From assembly GCA_963693365.1 (NCBI GenBank), contig CAVNZM010000015.1, positions 868,001-932,000 on the forward strand: 64,000 bases of DNA, in the 5' to 3' direction. This DNA comes from Amoebidium appalachense. Lineage: Eukaryota > Ichthyosporea. The position numbers and the translations under genes are program-made. Positions within the stretch are counted from its first letter, which is position 1. Each line of letters starts with the position of its first letter. The notes beneath the pieces are model-generated. The model was not told the origin of the DNA. It saw only the letters and a program-made list of their open reading frames with translations, and did not search any database. Of the stretch, positions 10,101 through 52,186 are shown piece by piece.

Positions 10101-11043
10101 GGGGGAGGGGGAGGGGGGGGGAGGGGATACGTGTGGAGGGAGATGAGAGGTGCACAAGAACAGTCACACTTGTGTTCTATGATACCGTGAACTTAACTAC
10201 CATAAACGTGACATAACCTTTGCCCTTGGATTTGCTAGCTGTTAGAGATATGATAGTACAAGTTGCACCGTACACGTCTGAGGCGCACACGTTATATGCA
10301 ATGTGTCACGTGGTTTCAACACATAAAAGAATGCTGCCTGCCGCTAGGCTCGTATCTTTTTTTAATGTTTCTTTTCTTTTTATGTAATCGCATTTTGTTC
10401 CCGGAGAGACCCTCAGAGGAACTACGGTCTTCCAGCCAGCACCGACTATACTCTAGCTAATGTTCTATGGTGCCATCAGCTAAGCTAACACACCATTACC
10501 GATCCTTAGGCTATTTGTACACACACAGCCCAGGGTTTTCACCCTAGCCTCGCCGGTGGGTAAGTCCGTTAGTAATGGACAAAAGAAATCAAGTCCGTTA
10601 GTAATGGACAAAAGAAATCTAAACCGGCAAATACAGTATGTGGCCCAATGCACCCCCGCCCCCCTCCCCCCCCCGGAGGGGGGCCTGCTCCTGCACCACC
10701 ATGAAATTAAAAAAACACAAAAGCACCGTGTAATACGGCCGTATGGATGGATGAAGGGGGCACCCCCCCCCCCCCCCCCCCCCCCTCCTCCCCTCCCCTC
10801 GTCAGAGTTCTTCCTCCCTCTAGGAGATGCATGCATATGAGCGGATGGGCCCAATTGACTGGGTATACGTAGGGGTCGTGATGCCGTGAAAAATAACCTT
10901 TCCAGAGGGTGTGCCTGGCGAGTTTTTCGGAGAATCATGTGTGCGTGTGTGTGTGTGTGTGTGTGTGCACGTGTGTGTGTAACTCTGTAGGTGTGTGTGT
11001 GTCACGTGTACATACTGTGTACACGCGTGTGTAAATGTACATG

Positions 11044-11134
<91 letters not shown>

Positions 11135-11159
11135 TGTGTGTGTCACGGGGTGAGTGTGT

Positions 11160-11196
<37 letters not shown>

Positions 11197-12322
11197 TGTG
11201 TGTAGTCAACATGTAGTGATGAGGTGAAAATCAACCCCAGTGTGCCAGCAAACATGATCCTCCCTTTTTCAGTCCCCCCTTATATCCCCCCCCCCCCCCC
11301 CCCCCCCCCCCTGTCACAGGAAATTTTTTCACCGGGAAATTTTTGCACTAGATCGTCTCCCTAGACTGTGTAGAAAATGGCTACCTAACCGTGATCCAAA
11401 CGGAGTTCTGACTCTGTTCTGGTTTTCTAACATTTTTTGCCCCGTTTAAGTGGTTATGTGTTTCCCTTTAAATTTGAATTTCGACTCTATGCTGAATATC
11501 GTCACTAACTTACGGTCAACCTTCCACTTGGAATCAATGCCCTTCTCCCCCCCCCCCTCCCCCCCTCCCGCCTCCCCCCCCCCCCCCCCCGCTGTAACGG
11601 GGGGTTTAGGGGGACACAATGCTGACTTTCTTTGGCTGCCCCAAAATATGCTAGAAACTCAACAAAACAGCTATTAGAAACGTTCTATTCATATTTAAGT
11701 GCTAACATGATATGATGAGCACGAAAATACCCAGTGAAAACCCCATTGACATAATCACATGAATCTCCAGTGCAAAAATTCCCCGGTGCAAAAACTTCCT
11801 GTGACCCCCCCCCCCCCCCCCCCCCCCCCCCCATATACATGGTCAGCCCCCCCCCCCCCCCCCCCCCCCCCTTCTAAGCTAGGCAGCCGACCCCCGGGCC
11901 GATGCAATCCTAGCAAAAGAATTCGTGGTATGCGGTTGGTGAGGTTTGATTGGTGTAAACTAAAATCTGGCGGCTGATGACGGTACACTAGTCCGTAAAG
12001 CATTTGACGTCATTAAATACTGAAATATTAGCCTAGTCTCATTAGTGAAGGGTTTAGCAACTCTTTTTAGCGGCTACGACTTTAGACTATTACTGTGAAC
12101 GCACCGGTGTGGCTCAGAACTGGAGGGAATGAAAAGAAAAGATGAAAAGAGAAGTGAATAGTCCCAAGAACGATTTTTTTGGCGGAATTGTTATTTACAG
12201 TTTCTGTTTGGTAGACCAAGTATACATATTTTTTGTTAAGCAGGGTGGTATGAAAGAAGCATAAGCAGAGTAGTGAGAGCTTTGCCTCGCGGAGTGGCCT
12301 GCCTCCGCCCCATCTCTTCACC
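8323..12322. other. Repeat-rich intergenic region, no gene recognised
   Basis: Between the ZIP stop and the fusion gene. It holds a ~75-bp tandem duplication (about 8372-8515, core CTTCATAAACATA), poly-C followed by poly-A at 9101-9146, a pyrimidine-rich stretch at 9241-9410 and a G-run near 10061-10100. A 31-bp direct duplication (TCCGTTAGTAATGGAC core) spans 10560-10620, and a (GT)n tract spans 11045-11131. Open frames are low-complexity Pro/Gly/Thr-His or Cys-Val strings; none shows a domain. The last ~240 bp (12080-12322) should hold the promoter and 5' UTR of the next gene, but I see no clear TATA box. Confidence 0.7.
11045..11131 (+). repeat. (GT)n microsatellite
   Basis: Uninterrupted GT dinucleotides over about 87 bp, with shorter GT tracts on both sides (10937-11000 and 11163-11190). 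Confidence 0.9.
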
Positions 12323-41529
<29,207 letters not shown>

Positions 41530-41977
41530 CGGGATATATGTGCGTGCGATCGGACGTGTTCGAGCGTGATCTAGTAGCTTTGGCGCGATTGAAAATGATG
41601 CGAAGGATTTAGAATATAGATTTCGTTTAGTATGAAGAACTCGTTTGATTATTTTGATTTGGTCACTGCAAAATGTTTGATGTGTGGCCAGGCCTTAGTG
41701 ACCGACTTTTTTTGTAGGTGTGAGGTGTCCGTTGTTTTTTTTTTTTTTTTTTTTTTTTGTTTTTTTTTTTGTTTTTTTGGGGTGTGGGGGGGTGGGTGGG
41801 TGGGTGGTGGTGGGGGGGGGAGGGGATAAATTGGTAACAAAAAACTGTCAACAAAACAGGGCAGCGTTTAGACAGAAAAAACGACCCGTAAATGTTTTTG
41901 GATCTTTAGTTGTGAAATTAGTTGGTTTTTGCCGGTGTGGTACTACTGTACATGTGACCCCTTCTCCTTTCCTTTTT

Positions 41978-42110
<133 letters not shown>

Positions 42111-42539
42111 CACACTTGGGCCGAGTGTGACCAACGGCAACAGCATATAGACTGCGACTTTTCGGTGAGTGTTTTCCCATACAGTGTTGATGTGACTCAG
42201 TATGATAAGCATGTGCATATTGGGAGTAGGGTATGCTGGAGATGTATGACGATTTGCGGTGTATAAAATACTCAAACAATAATTCAATCCAATACTCGAT
42301 ATTCTGGCCACACCAAGGTATCTGGGCCGCCATTCGTACTGAACCTGCAATTCACCAACATCAGGGCATAGTACCGGCTCTATACAGAACCTATACAGGC
42401 CCTTCCCCCTCCCCCCCCCCCCCCCCCCCCCCTTCCCCTCAAAAACACACACACACACACACACACCACGGCCACGAACACGACCAACAGCCCCAGAAGA
42501 CTCTTTTTTCTGGGCTGCGGGGCCTTTTTTCCTTCTAGT

Positions 42540-42710
42540 TAAACTGCTGAACATAAATTTTTGATTAGTTTGACTCCCGATAGGCGGAAGACGGTAAGGC
42601 ATTTTTGAATTTGAAATGGGGGGGTGGGCAATAGTAAGTATTGAGGTCCTCTCTGGTGGTGGGTCCCCCCCCCCCCCCCCCCCTCCCTAAACTGACCACC
42701 AGAATGGTGG

Positions 42711-42746
<36 letters not shown>

Positions 42747-42830
42747 AGGGGGTCCCACCTCTTTAGTGGGGTGGTGGGTCCCCTCCCCCTTCCCCCCCGC
42801 GGGGAATCCAACGGGACCCTCCGCACCGGC
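42540..42830 (-). repeat. C-tailed repeat family C, copy in minus orientation
   Basis: Read on the minus strand it contains TTCAAATTCAAAAATGCCTT and CGGGAGTCAAACTAATCAAA. On the plus strand GGTGGTGGGTCCC motifs occur before C-runs (about 42655, 42710, 42772). It pairs with 44290-44515 in the opposite orientation. Confidence 0.45.
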
Positions 42831-44053
42831 CGCGGCTGCGTACCTTCTCAAGTTCTGAGAGGCTCGCCTCCTCCCCCCCCCCCCCTCCCCCCCCCCCCCC
42901 CCTTCCCCCCTCTCACTCCACCACCATCCCCAACATTAAGTTTGCGCTAAGTCTTCTTCCCTTCCTTTTATTAATAATAACCAAGGCTTCGAATTTTGAC
43001 AAAGTTAGGGCAAATCTATCATGCACAACATGTCAATGGGAGTGTGTGTCTGCAATTTTTGTGCCGTGTAGAAGTGGGTCCGTGTGTGTGTGTGTCCTTA
43101 AGGTGGGTGGGCATTCGGCACTGCTAATCACTGTGGTGGCCTGACATTGTGCAAGTAGACGTCGTGCCACATGTGCAAGCTGTGTGGACGCAATGCCCTT
43201 AGCATGTGCCAAATTACATGGAGTCACACGGCGTGCTAGAGAAGAGGGTGTGTGCACACGTGTGGGTCACGGTCACTGTGCATGTGTGTCTCAGTGCATG
43301 TTTGCCTGTGTGTGCGTTTGTGTGCATATGTGTGCGTGTGTTGTGTATGTGTGTGTGTCAGTGATTGAGAGAGCTCCCAAATTCTCTGGCCCAAATCTGC
43401 ACGCGCGCATGTGCCTTTTGTGGCATGTGTGTCTGAGTTGCCATAATATGTGTGTGTGTGTGTGTGAACGGTTGTTCAATTGCAATTGATGAGCATGCAT
43501 GATGGCGCATGATGAATGGATGAAATTGCATCAGACAAATAAACGGGGGGGGGGGGCGGAGGGGGGGGGGGGGGGAGGAGGGAGGGGAGGGAGAGGAGGG
43601 GGGGGGGGGGAAGGAGGGGGGGAGATAGATAAAGAGCGAAAAAGAGGGCGTGGTGGTGTTGTGATGGTGGTGGCCATGGGGGGGGGGGGGGGGGGGGGGG
43701 GGGAGGGGGAGGACGGTGAGGGGGGGGGGGGGGGGGGGGGGGGGAATAAGGGGAAGCAGTTAGAGAGGAAAAGGGGAATTCAGAATGTGTGCCACGTGTG
43801 CGCGCGCACCATTATACAAAGAAGAGCATATTACCCTACGGCAGTCTATGATCATGGGTGTATTGGAGAGCGTGCGCGCACGTGTGTGTGCCTGCGTGTG
43901 CAAGGGTGCTTTACTGTACATTGTCGAGAAAATCAGTGGTCATTAGCAACCAGCCATTGCGCATGCGGTCTCTGTATGAGATCTTAAGGGGCGTAGAGAG
44001 GGGAGGCCCCCACGGGCGCTGAGCAGCGGTCGTTCCGGGGGGAGGGAGGGGGG

Positions 44054-44108
<55 letters not shown>

Positions 44109-44289
44109 GGGGGAGAGGGGGGGGGGGGGGGGGGGGGGAGGGGGGGGGAGATGCCTAGCTACCTGGTAAGCAGGTCCAATGTGACCCAGGGCCTGATAAT
44201 TGATACCAATTAGTGGATGTAGAGAAGGTGCCAATGCCATTATGTTTTCAAGTTGGTGTCAAGATATATACTAATACATAATAGTCATA

Positions 44290-44380
44290 TTTGGGTAGCC
44301 CCCCTCCCCCCCCCCCCCCCCTTGGGTGGTGGTAGGTCCCCCCCCCCCCCCCCCTTCCCCAGCCGGCGGAGGGGTGGTGG

Positions 44381-44421
<41 letters not shown>

Positions 44422-44515
44422 ACTTACTACTACCCCCCTCCCCGTTTCAAAATCAAAAAAGCCTAAGCTCCCCTGAGGCAGTGCCTCACTGGGAGTGAAA
44501 CAGGATTAAATAAAA
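44290..44515 (+). repeat. C-tailed repeat family C, copy in plus orientation
   Basis: Shows GGGTGGTGGTAGGTCCC and GGGGTGGTGGGTCCCC before C-runs, then TTCAAAATCAAAAAAGCCTA. It resembles the inverted 42540-42830 segment about 1.7 kb away. Confidence 0.45.
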
Positions 44516-44552
44516 AAATAAAATAAAAATTGACTCCCGGATCACCCCTCTC

Positions 44553-44584
<32 letters not shown>

Positions 44585-45861
44585 AGTGCCGCGAGTCGGA
44601 CACGTTGTGCACACCCCGGGACACGTACTGTGTGACTGTACGTGGAATACACCCATGCACGGACACAATTAAGCACACAGACACGGTGTCACACGCATGC
44701 ATGCACGTGGCACATACACACACAAACACACACACACACACACACACACACGCTCACACACACACCACACACGGGTACACACACACACACACACACACGT
44801 GTACACACACACTGTCACGGACACTCGAGTGATCCAACACGCACGCACGCACAAACACACACGTGCTGGCACATACACACACACACACGTGTACACACAC
44901 TGTCACGGACACTCAACACGCATGCACGCATACACACACGCACATACACACGTATACACGTGCGCACACACACACACCGTGACAAACACACACTCACACA
45001 CACGTACACACACACGCACACACACAGATCACCGTGGCATATACGAGTCGGGAAAATAGTCCACCAATCAGTTGACGGAAACAGAATTCAAGTGTGGCGA
45101 CAAAACGTTTGCATGACATAGAGCGAATAGATAAGTTTTTCCCACAATAAACCCGTATATGGCTTATCTTTATGAGATCAAGCGAATGGTAGGAAGCCTG
45201 CTTGGTTTTATATAAGCGTGTATGTCACAGCGGTGCATGATTTCTATTTCTTCTTTAACGACATTTTGGTTTTGAGGCGACATTTTTTTCTCATGTTTTT
45301 TCATTGAGTCGGCTGTTTTTTTTCAAGTTCGGTTAATGCTTGATGGAAAAGTTCTTTTGAACGCGGCACACACGCGGCACACATTATTTAGACCGCACCA
45401 CACGTGCATGCGTGCTGGGTTTTCAGCACCCCTGCGCACGTGCTTTGACGTGTGTTCCGAAGTGGGCTCTGCCGGGCGGCCTTCAAGCAGCAGCCTCTGC
45501 GAGTCGGTGGAAAGCGCGCAAGCCTGCACCTCCCGGCACGTGTGTTTGCGTGTGTGCGTGTGCGTGCGTGTGTGTGCGTGCGACGGTGTGTGCGTGCGCG
45601 CGCGTGTGCACACAAGCTCAAGCGCCCGGGTTTGTAGCTGTGTGGTGCGTCTGTACGCTTTGAATTGAATAGTAGCAACACCGCAACGTAAAATGTGCAC
45701 GGTCATCACTGCGTAACAACCAATCCCCCCCGTCCCCCTCACCCCGCTTCCCCCCTCTTCGCCCACACACACATACACACGTGCCCGCGCGCTCGCATAC
45801 GAACGCAAGCACATGCGCACGGGCGCACGCACACACGCACACACACACACACACACGTACG

Positions 45862-45893
<32 letters not shown>

Positions 45894-46123
45894 CACGCAC
45901 GCACAAACACGCACACACACACATACACACACACACGCACGCACGCACGCACACACAGACACACACACACACACACAGCACACAGACAGACAGACAGGCA
46001 ATCAATGTGAACGCCATTAAATCACCTCTTCCCCCACCTTTCCCCCCTCCCCCCTTTCCCCCCTCCCCCTCCCCCCCCTCCCCTCTCCTCCTCCTCCTCC
46101 TCCCCCGTCCCCACCCCCTGCGC

Positions 46124-46258
46124 AAGAGGAGGAGGGGGAAAATACTTAACGCGGAGCCCTACGACGGCCAAGGGATTCCCTCTCTGGGAAGCGAAGACAG
46201 CCGAATAAAGTTGCTGCAGGCAGAAATATTCTGCAAAACGTATGATGATTCTGAGTAG
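46124..46258 (+). CDS. Possible terminal exon of an unrecognised gene
   Basis: After a C-rich tract and GCGCAAG, 44 codons run to a TAG (46256-46258). Composition is not low-complexity (ILNAEPYDGQGIPSLGSEDS, then RIKLLQAEIFCKTYDDSE). The end resembles that of 46946-47032, suggesting duplicated terminal exons. No upstream exons could be joined, and no family is recognised. It may be a pseudogene remnant. Confidence 0.25.
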   Translation, partial: KRRRGKILNAEPYDGQGIPSLGSEDSRIKLLQAEIFCKTYDDSE

Positions 46259-46345
46259 CATCACTCCGTGCTGAGCAGAACAACTCTGCTGTTGTCGTTA
46301 AGCCTTTTTTTGTGCGGCCTTTCTTAGCGGGTGGGGCGGGCGGGT

Positions 46346-46431
<86 letters not shown>

Positions 46432-46787
46432 GGGGGGAGGGGATAAGATGGGACCGATTTTTGGTTAGGCTACAAGACCTTACAGGCGGAAGACAAAATC
46501 TATTTCGATAAGCAACAGGTAGGGTCGCTGATGTATGTAATAATGTACACCGTTAATCAAAGTTCACATGCACAGGCACTCATAATTCCAACCTCCCTCC
46601 TCAAACCCCCCCCCCCCCCTCCCCCTCCCCCCCTCCCCCCCCCCCCCCCCCCAGCCGGCAGTGACTGAAGTGTGTGTGTGCACGTGCGCGTTTGTGTGGA
46701 GGGAGGGGGCGGGGGGGGGGGGGAGGGGGGGGAGGGAGGGGGAAGGACATATGTGTATCTCTATATGTGGGTGTGTTTGGGTGTTAC

Positions 46788-46825
<38 letters not shown>

Positions 46826-46945
46826 AATACTGTTAGTATATAGGAGGCCTTGTTGTGCAGCCATCAGTCAGGAGAATATGAAATGTGTGTGCTCAAAACG
46901 GATCCGCTTTTTGCTGAATGGTTTTTTTTTTTTTTTTTTTTTTTG

Positions 46946-47032
46946 GGCAGAATTGATATGCTCAAGGCAGAACGATTCTCAGAAGCTTTTGCAAAAGAAC
47001 TTTGCTTTTTAGACGTGCATAACCGCCTTTGA
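46946..47032 (+). CDS. Possible terminal exon, second copy
   Basis: After a T-run and GGGCAG, a frame reads RIDMLKAERFSEAFAKEL and ends at TGA (47030-47032). DNA similarity to 46195-46240 (AATTGATATGCTCAAGGCAGA versus AATAAAGTTGCTGCAGGCAG, similar at most positions) suggests a shared origin. Function unknown. Confidence 0.25.
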   Translation, partial: GRIDMLKAERFSEAFAKELCFLDVHNRL

Positions 47033-48726
47033 ATTGAATATTACTGCACACATCATATGATTTTGAAGAATGAGTTTGCACGCACAAAGTCTATCTTCGT
47101 GCCATGGGCCATCACACTGTTGAATTGCGCCGAGATATATGTACAATTGCAAAAATAAAAAATAACCCCACACAACATTTTTCGTTTTTTAGGGAGGAAA
47201 AACGTCGAAATCTCAATACAACACCGGCAGCCAAAGTTTTGTGGCTATAGTCTAAGCCATGACAACTTATCCCGATGATTAAGTGTGGCTACGCGTATGA
47301 ATAATACTATAAAAAGGGTTGAATAAACGGTAAATATTGGCACTGAAACTGAGCAAAAGAATGGCCTGGCAGTAAGGTAAACATGTATACAGTTGTGCCT
47401 CACTGTCAAAAACTCCCATACATGTGCACCCGGTCTGAGATACGTGTGCATATTCATGATGCCAATCACAGTGTGACAAGTGCAGTATGACTGATAGAGG
47501 GGTGGCAGAGTTGCGGCACACCTGAAGTGCACACGACAAGCGCGTGTATGTCACGGTGTATGTGTGTGTGTGTGTGTGTGTGTGCGTGCACGTGTGCGTG
47601 TGTGCATGCGCGTGCGCGCGTGGTTTTTTGTATTTGTGTGTAAATAGGTTGAGTACTTGTGTGTGTGCACATATGTACGTGCGTGTGCAGCCCCCCCCCC
47701 CCGCCCTCCCCCCTCCCCTCCCCCCGCTCTCCCGCCCCCCCCTCCCCCAAACCCCCCTCCTGGCCCCTCCCCCTCCACCCCCTCGCTGCATGTCTTCTCT
47801 CCTGTCCGGTCTCCGCGTTCTCCGGGGGCGTGAAGCGGAGATGAAAAAACAGCCACAAAAAAAACTTTGAAAAAAGAAAAAGAAATAAAAAGAAAAAGAA
47901 AAAGAAGAAAAAGAAGAAAAGGAGAGAAAAAAAGAAGGGAAACAGGGAGAAAAAACGACAAACAGAGGCACCTAGGAGCTCGGTGCCACGGTCCATTTGG
48001 GGGAACCGCACAGTCACGCAGAGTTGCCAAATAATGATTGTGTCATGATATTATTTTAATTTTTATTTTTGATGATCAATTTCATTTAGAGCTCAAGCAT
48101 CAGACAAGGCCAAGAGTGGATTTAATGAGTACAGTTGTCATAGACAAACCGAGATAGTCGCTTAGATAGAGTCACCAGATATCCAATGAGATATACCAAA
48201 TGCGAAAATTCAACAGTAGGCAGGTGGTATGTAGGACTGCTGAAAGTTGGTTTATGTCATTCAAATATCATCTTGGCCCACACCGAGTACATAGTTAATA
48301 TCATATGCATTTCTAGTCTACATACGGGGATGATACTCGGGAACAACACGTTCTACATATGGAAGGGGAGGAATTTGGGAACAACACGTTCCGAGTAAGG
48401 CCAGGAAACTCGGAACAACGAGTTCTCAGGAAGAAACTTGGGGTGTAGTTCCACTATATGCCGTATGCATCATGAGTCAAAGCCGGCAAGCTAAGAGTGC
48501 CAAGTTGAGGGAATTACAGCACCACAATTACGTTATTCGGAAAATATCACAAACATAAAATTTATTGGGGATACATTACCCCAATTCAACAGCGTAGGGG
48601 AGACGTAATGAGAAAAATTTAAAAATTAATTACCAATAACATAATGCTGTTACGCATGTTTCGATCATAAAGTGCCTACACAACCATTCGTGAATAATCC
48701 AAACCTAAAGCAGATAATGTAACCAT

Positions 48727-49152
48727 TTATGATATAGGAACTGGGAAACTGCAATGCAATCACACAAATGATTACTAACAGTACAACATAACAACAAACA
48801 GAGCTGGTCCCATTTCAGTCATTCGAGATTTGATAGGAAAACATTCCCTTGTTGCATCAATCGTGTTGATCAGTAGCAGGACGTGATGTACACTCCCCTG
48901 CAGGCAAAGGATTAGTGGAAATCATGCACAACCAAAACAAACACACACACACAGACAAAAAAGCAATGACACACAGAAAAAAGATAGGCACACAGGCACA
49001 CGTACGTGTGTGGTTGGCTGACACATACTCATGAAAGAAAGGAGGAAAGAGGGAGGGGGGAGAGGGAGGGGGGGGGAGGGGGGGGGGGGGGGTGAGAGGC
49101 AGAGAGAGAGAAGGAGAGAGAGAGGGAGAGGGAGAGGGAGCGAGAGCGAGAG

Positions 49153-49196
<44 letters not shown>

Positions 49197-49300
49197 GGGG
49201 TGTTTGGTGTGTGTGTGGGGGGGGGGGGGGGAGGGGGGGGAGATGGTGAGGGATGGATGGAAGGAGCGAGATCTGCGAGTGCGTGAGATCTTGAGAGAGA

Positions 49301-49352
<52 letters not shown>

Positions 49353-49738
49353 CAGAGAGAGAGAGAGAGAAGGAGTAAAAGAGACGATTGGAAACAACGT
49401 TAGGCGGAGCAAAGACGTCATGGCGAAGGGAAAAAATTAAAACGCCTGGGGAAGGGGGAATGGAAAATGGAATCGCTTGCACCGATTGGTGTGTGCGGGC
49501 GTTAAGAATGTGTTCAAGAGTACAAAGCACACAGTCACGACGGATAACGACACAGATATTGCAAAACAGCACACAGAAAGTATGCATCCTAAGTAGAGCA
49601 CATCCTTCGGTGGGGGCCCGGGAAGGGAGGAAAGGGAGAGGGGGAAAGGGAAAAGAGGCCGAAAGAGGGTTAAAAAAAAGCAGAGTAGAACAAGGCACAC
49701 GAGCTCCCGGGAAAGGGAACTAGAAGGTATTTACGAAG

Positions 49739-49785
<47 letters not shown>

Positions 49786-50019
49786 AGGGGGGAGGGGGTG
49801 GAGTTTGGGGGGAGGGGGGGGGGGAGACAACAGAGCAACATGCCAAAATAGACGAGCGTATAAAAATGTGTTATATATTTGGGTGAGATTTATAGGCCCT
49901 TTCTGGTCAGGCAGGCACACATCAGGCCAATCATATGGCCTGAAAATCATTCGAGTCTGACCCGATCCGAGAACACTACAAATGGCCCTTCCTTAATATT
50001 TGACCACAGGTGTGTGTGT

Positions 50020-50059
<40 letters not shown>

Positions 50060-51246
50060 ATACCTGGCAAACTGGGGGCAGCGGGCAAGGACGTTTTCAA
50101 ACTCGACATAGGAGAGACGACCATCCCCATCTATGGAGGCTTCTTCTAGAACCTAATGGAAAGAACTTGGTGTCAGTGTGAAATAGTCCAGTTGCAAACA
50201 CTTCAGACAGACTTTTTTCTTTTGGCCTGTCCTTTTGCGGTCTCTACTTTCCAGATGTGGTGGAGTGAATCAAAGCTGAGCCAGTTGTCTACACAAACGC
50301 ACACGCACGCACACACACACACACACAGACACAAACACACAGAAAAACACTCGCGCAACAACGCGGCACACAACAGACACACAACAGTGAAAAAGGCACA
50401 AGTGTCCACAGTTATATCGATCCCCCCCTCCCCCCCCTCCCCCCCCCCCCCCCAACACACACACACACACATGCATGCCCCTACACCCCCACCAACCTCC
50501 CCCCCCCCCCCCCCCCCAAACACACCCACATCCACCCACCCACCCACCGACGTCCATGCCCAACAAAACACGTTCGAAAATCATGTTCGTTTCGTGCAAC
50601 CACGTACCAGCATGGCGATACACTCAATCTCATCGTCTTTAAGGTATCCCTTGTAGAGAACTCGCAGCAGCGCCTGCAGGTCAGACTTGCACAGAAACCC
50701 GTCCTCGTTAAAGTCTGTGTGCACCACGGGAAAAAAGTTAAAGAAATATCAGTATTTCTGGCGGTTTCCCTTGTATGGATATTGCGGAATTTAAAAAAAA
50801 GCGAATTGATAAATATGAAGGCAAAGCCAAACACATATTCTAACACTCGGATACCAGTGTACTGTAGGGCTGACGTCATATCGACGTGACGATGTGAAAC
50901 GCCAACACAGGGCTTTAGGTAAGCAATTCATCGCGCCGGGGTTGAGGGGGAGGAGGGGGGGAATGGGGGGGGGGGGGGGGGGGGGGTGGCGGGGCAGGGA
51001 ATTTGTCACTTAGTTCAAATTACACACGACGGACAACATAATGCAGATTCAACAATGCACACAAAAGAGCATGCACAATTGGTGAAGAATCCCCAGGGCG
51101 GTACACGTCATCCACAGTACCTTAGTGTGCATGCTCGTGTACATGTGTGTGTGTGGTGTGTGTGTGTATGTGTGTACACGCGCGCATGTCTTTGTGCATG
51201 CGCGTGTGTAAGGGTGGGTGGAGGTGGTGATGGTGGTGGTGGTGGT

Positions 51247-51292
<46 letters not shown>

Positions 51293-51926
51293 AAGAGGTG
51301 TTGGGGTGTTGGGGGTAGGGAGGGGAGTGGAGGGGGGCGGGAGGGGGGGGGGGGGGGGGGGGGCGATGCGCACCATAGAGTCTGAACAGACACATTGCCT
51401 TTACGTCTTGGGTGGCCTTGTCGGAGAACACAGACAGCATGTCTAGAAAGTCCTCAAACGACAGATCCCCTGTCCGATCCTACACAGAACACGAACATGT
51501 TAATTAATAATATAGTTTTAAACATGATTCAATAACAATAAACGATCATGTGGCCCCACCTAGCTCCCCCCCCCCCCCCCTCCCCCCGGGGCCCCGGTTC
51601 CCGGGTGCGTGCCGCATTTTGTATGTGTGTGTGTGTATGTTTTTTGTGTGCGGGCGTGGAGGTGTATGTGTGTGTGTCATTGTGTGCACGTGTGTGCACG
51701 GGCACACACAGGTTTATGTTTGTGTGTAGGTGTGTGTGTGTGTGTGTTTGTGTGCGTGCGTGTGTGGATTGATAAGAGTGTGAGTGTGTGCTTATGCCTG
51801 GTTGGGAACAAAGTGATGGGACAAGTGGCAAGGAGAGGAAGAGAGCCGAAAGAGGAAGGAGGGCAAACACCAGGCTGCGCTGGCAGGCGCAAGGAGACAC
51901 TATGTTAAGTATATGTTTTGCCATGT

Positions 51927-51994
<68 letters not shown>

Positions 51995-52133
51995 ACCAGT
52001 GGTCGGGTGTGTTGGTGTGTGAGTGTAGGTGCGATTGTGTGTGTGTGTGAGTTCGGGCGTGTCACATGTGTGTGTGTGGGCGCGAGAGAGGGGGGAATAG
52101 GGGGGGCGTGTGTGTTTGTTTGTGTTTCATAGC

Positions 52134-52186
<53 letters not shown>

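Noticed and set aside
9613-10167. Long minus-strand frame of 184 codons
   Set aside because: It is poly-Pro and Thr-His strings translated from G-runs and GT repeats.
42306-42880. Minus-strand exon-like pieces (ASLSELEK near 42860 and VQYEWRPRYL near 42340)
   Set aside because: Splice signals and phase agree between the two, but no further exons or family could be recognised.
44585-44637. Exon-like CRESDTLCTPRDTYCVT between CCCAG and GTACGT
   Set aside because: Good splice edges and Cys pattern, but too short, and no neighbouring exon fits in phase.
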